DNA of 11,021 bases. It comes from JBGLNJ01 sp964353405. Its GTDB lineage: Bacteria > Chloroflexota > Anaerolineae > Fen-1058. The position numbers and the translations under genes are program-made. The notes below the pieces were generated by a model. It was not told the DNA's origin and made no database searches. It saw only the letters and a program-made list of their open reading frames with translations. The stretch covers positions 1 through 11,021 of the forward strand of contig CAYGWJ010000345.1 in NCBI GenBank assembly GCA_964353405.1, read 5' to 3'. Each line of letters opens with the position of its first letter. Within the stretch, counting starts at the first letter, position 1. This document shows, piece by piece, positions 6,472 to 11,021 of this stretch.

Positions 6472-6961
6472 TTCTATGCAGTTCTGCGATCAGGTCATCG
6501 CCATGGTGAAAGTGGTTAGCCCAGCCACTGGGGCTCAACTGATGCGCCCAGTGGCTGGGCGATGGCGCATTGCCTTGCCATTCGGAGCCCGCCGCATAGA
6601 ACAGGTAAATATCCCAGGCCACAGCCTCCGGTCTACCCAGACTCTGAGCGATGGACTTGCCAACTCGTTTCTTCGGGTCGTGGAATTGATAAACACGGGG
6701 ATCGTGCAAGATTCGGGCCGATGTCTTGGCCGCGATGAGGTTATCCAGCGGAAGCATGTTGATCCAGACCACGCACGCGCTGATGTCGGCATTTGGAAAA
6801 TCGCAGAGAACGGCTCGCTGCGCCGCACGGGCGCCCTCCACGCAGGTCGGTCAAGTGGGCGAGACCACAGCCAGGAATCTGAGCTTGTCTTTGTGGCGGT
6901 TGAAGCAATACTTGAGAGGCTGCAAGGAATCGGCGAGCGAAACGACTTTTGAGGTTCCCAT
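6446..6961 (-). CDS. Candidate selenoprotein: thioredoxin-fold protein with UxxC motif (in-frame TGA codon 37)
   Basis: Read from ATG 6961-6959 this frame has 172 codons to TAG 6448-6446, interrupted only by TGA at 6853-6851 (codon 37). The start has a near-perfect ribosome binding site, GAGGAGG at 6973-6967. The residues around the TGA are LRFLAVVSPT-TGA-PTCVEGARAAQ: a hydrophobic beta-strand followed by what would be CxxC in a thioredoxin-like fold, with the TGA replacing the first cysteine and C40 kept. This is the typical position for selenocysteine. A SECIS-like hairpin follows. The downstream part reads like a conserved soluble protein (DPRVYQFHDPKKRVGKSIA, AWDIYLFYAAGSEW, WAHQL), but I cannot name the family. 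TGA is not reassigned here because neighbouring genes use it as stop. A simple nonsense mutation is the alternative, less likely given the position. The gene lies 50 bp after the aminotransferase and probably shares its transcript. The role is presumably thiol/selenol redox; the partner is unknown. Confidence 0.82.
6519..6560. repeat. 14-bp perfect inverted repeat inside the candidate selenoprotein gene
   Basis: GCCCAGCCACTGGG (6519-6532) is the exact reverse complement of CCCAGTGGCTGGGC (6547-6560), with a 14-nt spacer. On the minus-strand mRNA it would fold into a very stable hairpin in the coding region for HWAHQLSPSGWA. No T-run follows on either strand, so it is not a standard terminator. 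Part of the symmetry may come from two similar coded segments (HWAH and SGWA). Confidence 0.85.
6820..6853 (-). promoter_or_regulatory. Candidate bacterial SECIS element downstream of the Sec TGA
   Basis: After the TGA (6853-6851) there are 16 nt, then GCGCC (6834-6830), a 5-nt loop CGUGC (6829-6825) and GGCGC (6824-6820), a perfect 5-bp GC-rich stem. The loop starts 21 nt past the TGA and has G as its second base, followed by U. Bacterial SECIS elements recognised by SelB usually place the apical loop about 16-37 nt after the UGA with G in the first two loop positions, so this fits. A competing pairing CTGCG (6845-6841) with CGCAG (6822-6818) exists. Confidence 0.6.
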
Positions 6962-7011
6962 GCTGACCTCCTCAGAGTCTGGCTCGGGCTGCTGACGCGA
7001 GAGGCTTGTGT

Positions 7012-8130
7012 TCAACCGCCTCCATCCAGGTAATCGCGCACACGGCCCAACGCTTCGGCGAAATTTCTCCGGCCCAGGCCCACTCGAAAGTGATTGCCTG
7101 GAAAATCAAAGATGCTCCCCGGCACGATCATTACGCCCTGCTGATCAAGCGCACTCTGGCAGAACTGTTCCACGTCAGTGCCGCCCACCCAGCGCGGAAA
7201 AGCAATCGAGCCAGCCTGCGGCCTGATCCAGACAAATCGGTCGCCATGCTCTGCAAAGAACTGGTCAGCGATTTTTAGATTATCCTGAACGATCGCGAGG
7301 TTGCGAGCTACCAGCGCAGCCTTGGCCCGCAGCGCCACGATACTCAACACTTCGCTCGGCGCACTGCTGCATATCGTCGTATAGTCCTTGAACGCCAGGA
7401 ATCGTTCTACGAATGCCCGCTCTCGCGTAGCGATCCAGCCTATACGCAACCCTGGCAATCCAAATGTCTTGGACATACCTGACAGTGAAATGCCTTTCTC
7501 GTACAGATCGCACATCGCGGGTAACCGGTGGGACGGATCGTACTCTAGCAGGCGATACATCTCATCGCAGAAAATAGAGAGGTCATGCTGGCGAGCCAGC
7601 TCGACCATAGACGCGAACTCGGACGATGATGGCAAATAACCGGTAGGATTGTGCGGAAAGTTGATGACAATCAAACGCGTGCGCTCAGTCAGCGCACCCT
7701 CTAATCGAGAGAGGTCGAGCCGCCAGCCGTCTGCGCTCAACTCCAAGGTCCACGGTGTCACGTCGCAGCCCATCGCGCGGCCGATCTCGTACAGCGACTG
7801 GTAAGCAGGAAAGATGGAGACGACATGATCGCCCGGCCTGAGCAGCGTGTGCATCGCCACGAAAATCGCTTCTTCCGGCGCGGCGATCACCACATCATCC
7901 GGCGTGACGGTCTGGTACAGCCGAGACACCTCTGCTCTCAGCGTCCGGTGCCCCGGCGACTCGGTATAGCCCAACCGCAACTCGTTCCATAGCGCCAGGC
8001 TGTCCGGGTCCGCCAACTGCATCAAGTCGCTCATCGAAAAGCTCTCGCAGTCGGAAGGGCTGAGCAGATACTTGGCCTTGAATTCATACTCGGCAAAGTA
8101 TCGCTCCAGTTTGAAGGGGGTGATTTGCAT
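7012..8130 (-). CDS. PLP-dependent class I/II aminotransferase, VioD/capreomycidine synthase-like
   Basis: A 372-residue fold-type I PLP enzyme. The cofactor-binding residues are visible: N161 in NFPHNPTG, D189 in FCDEMY, the Schiff-base lysine K221 in SGMSKTFGLPGLRIGW, and R349 in FRVGLG for the substrate carboxylate. The N-terminal MQITPFKLERYFAEYEF and the EEAIFVAMHTLLRPGDHVV stretch resemble the group around capreomycidine synthase (VioD), but no antibiotic genes are nearby. The likely reaction is an amino-acid transamination or related PLP chemistry; the substrate is unknown. I chose ATG 8130 because GAGG (8140-8137 on the minus strand) lies 6 nt upstream. A longer frame to 8400 would cross into the divergent rrf2 gene and its promoter. 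The candidate selenoprotein gene follows 50 bp downstream on the same strand, which suggests an operon. Confidence 0.88.
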   Translation of the reverse strand: MQITPFKLERYFAEYEFKAKYLLSPSDCESFSMSDLMQLADPDSLALWNELRLGYTESPGHRTLRAEVSRLYQTVTPDDVVIAAPEEAIFVAMHTLLRPGDHVVSIFPAYQSLYEIGRAMGCDVTPWTLELSADGWRLDLSRLEGALTERTRLIVINFPHNPTGYLPSSSEFASMVELARQHDLSIFCDEMYRLLEYDPSHRLPAMCDLYEKGISLSGMSKTFGLPGLRIGWIATRERAFVERFLAFKDYTTICSSAPSEVLSIVALRAKAALVARNLAIVQDNLKIADQFFAEHGDRFVWIRPQAGSIAFPRWVGGTDVEQFCQSALDQQGVMIVPGSIFDFPGNHFRVGLGRRNFAEALGRVRDYLDGGG

Positions 8131-8246
8131 ATCATTCCTCTTGAGTCGTTCGTTTATTCCCAAATTCGCTGTTCTGTTCGTTTGCGCCGGCTGCATTTGG
8201 ATGACTGTTCGATATCCCGCGACCTTTGCCGCTTGGTCCCAATACC

Positions 8247-8276
8247 AGAATAGCATACAATCATCGCAACGTCCAA
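8247..8276 (-). promoter_or_regulatory. Possible promoter for the aminotransferase-selenoprotein unit
   Basis: On the minus strand TTGGAC (8276-8271) is followed after 18 bp by TATTCT (8252-8247). A transcript from about 8240 would have a leader of roughly 110 nt before the ATG at 8130. The 259-bp divergent intergenic region (8131-8389) otherwise holds only the rrf2 promoter and operator; I see no small gene in it. Confidence 0.45.
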
Positions 8277-8329
8277 TCGCATGCCAAGCGCCGCCCGCAG
8301 ATGTTGCCGGTACGCCGGTACTCATGGGC

Positions 8330-8357
8330 TTGACAAACAGCCAAGTTATATTACAAT
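8330..8357 (+). promoter_or_regulatory. Sigma-70-type promoter for the rrf2 gene
   Basis: A perfect TTGACA (8330-8335), a 16-bp spacer and TACAAT (8352-8357). The predicted start is near 8364, within the candidate operator that begins at the last base of the -10 box. Confidence 0.75.
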
Positions 8358-8379
8358 TCCCATCTAGTAAGTCATATAA
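8357..8379 (-). promoter_or_regulatory. Candidate Rrf2 operator, site 1 (overlaps rrf2 transcription start)
   Basis: Read on the minus strand it is TTATATGACT-TACTAG-ATGGGAA. The same pattern, TTATATGACT-N6-ATNGGAA, occurs at 8814-8836 on the plus strand with identical spacing. It starts at the end of the -10 box and covers the predicted start site, a classic repressor position that suggests autoregulation. Confidence 0.55.
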
Positions 8380-8389
8380 AAGGACGCCG

Positions 8390-8791
8390 ATGAAACTCAC
8401 CGCGCGCAGCGAATACGCTCTATTGGCCCTGGTCTACTTGAACCGGCACGACGACGATGGCTGGGTGTCCGTCGAGACGATTGCCCTGGCCCAGGGCATT
8501 CCCGCCAAGTACCTTGAACAAATCTTGCTCGCCCTCAAGCGGGCCAAGTATCTGCGCAGCTCCAAAGGCCAACATGGCGGCTTCCGCCTGGCCAAGCCGG
8601 CCAACAAAATCTCGCTGGCCGAGGTCATCCGCCTGTTCGACGGGGCGCTCGCGCCGACCGAATCGGTCAGCGAATACTTTTACGAGTCCACGCCCATTGA
8701 AAAAGAAAAGAGTCTCGTCCGTGTCTTTAAAGAAATCCGTGACTATGTCTCGGACAAGCTCGAACACACGACGTTAGCCGACGTGTCGTAG
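8390..8791 (+). CDS. Rrf2-family transcriptional regulator without Fe-S cysteines
   Basis: A 133-residue winged helix-turn-helix DNA-binding protein. The family start MKLTARSEYALLALVYLN, the helix-turn-helix region around SVETIALAQGIPAKYLEQIL (about residues 27-46) and the wing GGFRLAKPANKISLAEVIRLFDG are all typical. There is no cysteine anywhere in the protein, so it cannot bind a cluster as IscR, NsrR or RsrR do. In this it resembles CymR, the cysteine-metabolism repressor that senses through a partner protein. ATG 8390 has AAGGA (8380-8384) 5 nt upstream; a long in-frame extension back to 8072 is antisense to the aminotransferase and not real. A shared motif in front of this gene and of the downstream binding-protein gene suggests it controls both. 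A terminator hairpin overlaps its 3' end. Confidence 0.92.
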   Translation: MKLTARSEYALLALVYLNRHDDDGWVSVETIALAQGIPAKYLEQILLALKRAKYLRSSKGQHGGFRLAKPANKISLAEVIRLFDGALAPTESVSEYFYESTPIEKEKSLVRVFKEIRDYVSDKLEHTTLADVS

Positions 8792-8807
8792 GTCGGCCCT
8801 CTTTTTT
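8777..8807 (+). terminator. Intrinsic terminator overlapping the end of rrf2
   Basis: GCCGAC (8777-8782) pairs with GTCGGC (8792-8797) around a 9-nt loop that contains the rrf2 stop codon, followed by CCTC and six T (8802-8807). It would separate rrf2 transcription from the binding-protein gene. Confidence 0.65.
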
Positions 8808-8813
8808 GCCTTG

Positions 8814-8836
8814 TTATATGACTAAACCTATCGGAA
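8814..8836 (+). promoter_or_regulatory. Candidate Rrf2 operator, site 2 (upstream of the binding-protein gene)
   Basis: TTATATGACT-AAACCT-ATCGGAA. It shares the ten-base left block and the ATNGGAA right block, with the same 6-nt gap, with site 1 at 8379-8357. It lies just after the rrf2 terminator and about 100 bp before the start codon at 8934. I see no convincing -35/-10 pair here, so the exact promoter is open. Confidence 0.55.
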
Positions 8837-8933
8837 AAGAAGCGTAACATGATCAGACTACCACCCTGCTCGGTGGCAATGGCAAATCGGGTGATCCGAA
8901 GCTGAGTCGAATAAAACAGAGTAAGGAGGCACA

Positions 8934-9986
8934 ATGAAAAGCAAATTGCAAACAAGATTGTTCATCGCTTCCGTGCTATTGATCGTGGCACTGGCCGGCT
9001 GCACGGCGCAGAGCGCGCCCTCGGCTTCCAAAGGGCCGATCACCGTGCGCGTGGGATACTTTCCCAACATCACGCACAGCCAGGCGCTGATCGGCCTGGC
9101 GCGCGGCGATTTTCAACAAGCGTTGGGCTCCAACGTCAAGATTGAAGCTACGGCCTTCAACGCCGGCCCTTCGGTGATCGAGGCGTTGTTTGCGAATCAG
9201 ATTGACATCTCCTACATCGGTCCGAATCCGGCCATCAACGGCTATATCAAGAGCAATGGCGAAGCGCTGCGCATCGTCGCTGGCGCGACGAGCGGCGGCG
9301 CATCGTTCGTCGTCCGGCCGGGCGCGAACATCGCCAAGCCTGAAGACCTGGCCGGCAAAAAGCTCGCCAGCCCTCAACTGGGCAACACGCAAGATGTGGC
9401 GCTGCGCGCTTACCTGGCCGAGCACGGCCTCAAGATCGCCGAGAAAGGCGGCAATGTCCAGGTGATTCCCACCGACAACCCGCTAATCCTTGACCTGTTC
9501 CGGCAAGGCCAGATTGATGGCGCGTGGGTGCCCGAGCCGTGGGCCGCACGCTTGATCGTGGATGGCGGCGGCAAGCTCTTTCTGGACGAGCGTGACCTGT
9601 GGCCCGCTACGCGCGGCGAGTTCGTCACGGCCCACATCATCGTCAGCACCCAATTCCTCGAGCAGCATCCCGACCTGGTCAAGGCGTTCCTGCGCGCGCA
9701 CGTACAAGTGACACAATGGGAACAACAGAATCCCGACCAGGCCAAGCAACTGGTCAATGACGAAATCAAGCGGCTGACCGGCAAGGCGTTGGCGAATCAA
9801 GTCATTGACAGTGCGTGGTCGCGCCTGCGCATCACGTATGACCCGATCTCGGCCTCGCTGGTCAAGTCGGCGCAGGGCGCTTTTGAGGCTGGCTTTATCA
9901 AAGAGAAACCAGATCTCTCGAACATCTATGATCTGAAGCTGTTGAACGAAGTATTAAAGGAGAAAGGATTGCAGCCAGTCAAGTAG
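8934..9986 (+). CDS. ABC transporter substrate-binding lipoprotein, SsuA/NMT1 (sulfonate/nitrate/taurine) type
   Basis: A 350-residue extracytoplasmic solute-binding protein. Residues 1-23 are a lipoprotein signal peptide ending in the lipobox LAGC, so C23 would be lipidated after LspA cleavage. The mature part shows family landmarks: VRVGYFPNITHSQALIGLA at the start, then GPSVIEALFANQIDISYIGP, EDLAGKKLASPQLGNTQDVA, GQIDGAWVPEPWA and TAHIIVSTQFLEQHPDLVKAF. The fold is that of sulfonate, taurine and nitrate binders, and the ligand cannot be told from sequence alone. AAGGAGG (8923-8929) fixes the start. No permease or ATPase gene follows in this window, which is unusual because SsuA is normally encoded with SsuB and SsuC. 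An upstream motif shared with rrf2 suggests regulation by that protein, with organosulfur uptake as the likely role. Confidence 0.88.
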   Translation: MKSKLQTRLFIASVLLIVALAGCTAQSAPSASKGPITVRVGYFPNITHSQALIGLARGDFQQALGSNVKIEATAFNAGPSVIEALFANQIDISYIGPNPAINGYIKSNGEALRIVAGATSGGASFVVRPGANIAKPEDLAGKKLASPQLGNTQDVALRAYLAEHGLKIAEKGGNVQVIPTDNPLILDLFRQGQIDGAWVPEPWAARLIVDGGGKLFLDERDLWPATRGEFVTAHIIVSTQFLEQHPDLVKAFLRAHVQVTQWEQQNPDQAKQLVNDEIKRLTGKALANQVIDSAWSRLRITYDPISASLVKSAQGAFEAGFIKEKPDLSNIYDLKLLNEVLKEKGLQPVK

Positions 9987-10040
9987 GGAGTGATAGCGAT
10001 GTCGTGGGCCGCCAGCCGATCCCACGCGGATGAGGTCAGC

Positions 10041-10898
10041 ATGAAAACAAATCGCGCCAGTATCACTGCCGAAGGTATCGCACTCGCTCGAGCGATCGAG
10101 TCTCAGAAATCCGCCGGCGAACGGATCTGCTACGATCCGTTCGCGCGGCAGTTTGTCAGCGCGCTTTACTGGAACGTCTTTCGGTTTTTTGTGAATATCG
10201 GCTATGCCGAAAGGCGCGGCCCTGGCGCCCTGGGTTTTCTGGTCGCGCACGACCGGTACATTGACGATCATTTGCAGGCCTGCCTCCACGACGGGCTGGA
10301 ACAATTAATCGTCCTCGGCGCTGGTTACGATTCGAGGGCCTATCGGTTCGACCAGCTCAAGAACTGCCAGGTGTTTGAAGTGGATCACCCGGCGACGCAA
10401 CAGGCCAAGATCGCCAAGCTGACAAGAATCCTGGGTAAACTCCCCGGGCACGTCGTGTTCGTGCCGATTGATTTTGAGACCCAGACGCTCGAACAGCGCC
10501 TGATCGAATGTGGCTATGACGAACGCAAGAAAACGCTGTTCATCTGGCAGGGCGTTACGCAGTATCTCACGCCGGAAGCGGTAGACGGCACACTGGCGTT
10601 CGTCGCGAATCATTCGGGCCAGGGCAGCTCGACGATCTTTGACTATATGTACACCTCGTTGCTCGACGGAACGGTCAAGCGGGGCGAGGTCAACAGCATG
10701 CAGCGCTACCGCCGCTTGACAGGCGAGGGGCTCAAATTTGGCATCCTCGAAGGAACGATTGAGGCCTTTATGCAGCGGCGTGGATTCTGCCAGATCAAGA
10801 ACGCGACACACGAGGACTTTTTACGACTCTACTTTTCCGGCGTCAATCAGCGCCGTGCGGTGGCGGCCGGATACGCGATTCAGCAATTCCCGTTTTGA
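10041..10898 (+). CDS. Class I SAM-dependent methyltransferase, TIGR00027/LCMT-like family
   Basis: A 285-residue predicted S-adenosylmethionine-dependent methyltransferase. Family landmarks are S-x-TAEGIALARAIES at the N-terminus, YDPFARQFV (from Y31), the SAM-binding glycine loop VLGAGYDSR (L92-R99), the acidic strand end VFEVDHP (E113, D115) and FIWQGVTQYLT. The family is related to leucine carboxyl methyltransferases, and its substrates are mostly unknown. I prefer ATG 10041, with GAGG at 10032-10035 and 5 nt spacing; it starts where the family does. An ATG at 9999 or GTG at 9990 would add 14-17 residues without a family match. The gene lies 54 bp after the binding-protein stop with no terminator between them, so it may be co-transcribed, although no functional link is obvious. 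Confidence 0.85.
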   Translation: MKTNRASITAEGIALARAIESQKSAGERICYDPFARQFVSALYWNVFRFFVNIGYAERRGPGALGFLVAHDRYIDDHLQACLHDGLEQLIVLGAGYDSRAYRFDQLKNCQVFEVDHPATQQAKIAKLTRILGKLPGHVVFVPIDFETQTLEQRLIECGYDERKKTLFIWQGVTQYLTPEAVDGTLAFVANHSGQGSSTIFDYMYTSLLDGTVKRGEVNSMQRYRRLTGEGLKFGILEGTIEAFMQRRGFCQIKNATHEDFLRLYFSGVNQRRAVAAGYAIQQFPF

Positions 10899-10906
10899 CT
10901 TGGGGG

Positions 10907-10935
10907 TTGACGGCAGCAAGCATTTTGGCTATGCT
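10907..10935 (+). promoter_or_regulatory. Sigma-70-type promoter with internal dyad
   Basis: TTGACG (10907-10912), a 17-bp spacer and TATGCT (10930-10935). The inverted repeat CAAGCA (10917-10922) / TGCTTG (10932-10937) lies across the spacer and -10 box and could be an operator. It would drive the gene that starts at 10986. Confidence 0.6.
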
Positions 10936-10985
10936 TGGAGCCAGCCGTTCGTGTTGCACTCGTTTGAGAATTGGGAGGCTTGCCG

Positions 10986-11021
10986 ATGGGCGCACACCCC
11001 TCTTTGTCAGCCGACGCTCTG
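10986..11021 (+). CDS. Start of an unidentified gene, cut by the right window edge
   Basis: ATG 10986 is preceded by GGGAGG (10973-10978) with 7 nt spacing and by a good promoter about 50 bp upstream. Only twelve codons are in the window (MGAHPSLSADAL), too few to identify a family. Confidence 0.5.
   Translation, partial: MGAHPSLSADAL

Noticed and set aside
6446..6841. Treating the minus-strand gene as a 131-residue protein starting at GTG 6841
   Set aside because: No ribosome binding site lies there, and the start would fall one residue after the CxxC-like site. The frame continues upstream through TGA to an ATG with GAGGAGG.
6851..6853. TGA read as Trp or Gly under an alternative genetic code
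   Set aside because: Several clear genes in the window (sulP, glpX-like, alaS, aminotransferase, methyltransferase) end with TGA, so it is a stop in general.
6344..6952. Long plus-strand reading frame (202 codons) between alaS and the aminotransferase
   Set aside because: It begins inside alaS in another frame, has no ribosome binding site, and is antisense to the better-supported minus-strand gene with a strong start and recognisable thioredoxin-like motif.
8072..8389. N-terminal extension of the Rrf2 protein back to 8072
   Set aside because: It is antisense to the aminotransferase 5' end and runs through the TTGACA/TACAAT promoter; the family start MKLT is at 8390.
8131..8400. N-terminal extension of the aminotransferase to 8400
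   Set aside because: It would add 90 low-similarity residues, cross the divergent rrf2 promoter and overlap rrf2; the ATG at 8130 has a good ribosome binding site and the family N-terminus.
8837..8922. A known riboswitch (SAM, TPP or similar) in front of the binding-protein gene
   Set aside because: I could not match any conserved core; only two short hairpins are present.

Overview
The window reads as a chromosomal stretch of a mesophilic bacterium with moderately high GC, most likely a member of the Chloroflexota (Anaerolineae-like). That placement is an inference from three things: a T-box leader on a short alanyl-tRNA synthetase without the C-terminal domain, a divergent class II fructose-bisphosphatase, and a VioD-like aminotransferase. 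The genetic code is standard, because most genes here end with TGA. No mobile element, CRISPR array, tRNA or rRNA was seen.

Layout. (1) 24-4213, plus strand: a CrtO-like membrane protein gene at the left edge, then lspA (signal peptidase II), a SulP anion transporter fused to STAS and rhodanese domains, and a glpX-like gene. The last three are tightly packed and end at a strong intrinsic terminator. (2) 4309-6471, plus strand: a promoter, a T-box leader with an apparent GCC (Ala) specifier and its terminator, then alaS. (3) 8276-6446, minus strand: an aminotransferase gene followed 50 bp later by a thioredoxin-fold gene interrupted by an in-frame TGA. (4) 8330-9986, plus strand: a cysteine-free Rrf2 regulator, then a lipoprotein substrate-binding protein of the SsuA/NMT1 type. 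The two genes carry the same candidate operator. (5) 9999-10898, plus strand: a TIGR00027-type methyltransferase, then a promoter and the first codons of another gene.

The most important result is the gene at 6961-6446 on the minus strand. It has a strong ribosome binding site and ATG, 36 codons, a TGA, then 134 more sense codons in the same frame. The TGA sits exactly where the first cysteine of a thioredoxin-like CxxC motif belongs (SPT-TGA-PTC). A GC-rich hairpin with GU in its loop begins 16 nt after the TGA, where a bacterial SECIS element would lie. I read it as a selenoprotein with a UxxC redox centre. Standard gene calling would truncate it to about 131 residues or miss its active site.

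Several genes suggest a sulfur (and possibly selenium) theme: the SulP-STAS-rhodanese protein, the cysteine-free Rrf2 regulator (the CymR type lacks the Fe-S cysteines), the sulfonate/nitrate-type binding protein and the UxxC protein. LspA would process lipoproteins such as that binding protein. These functional links are inferred from context; the individual domain assignments rest on visible motifs.
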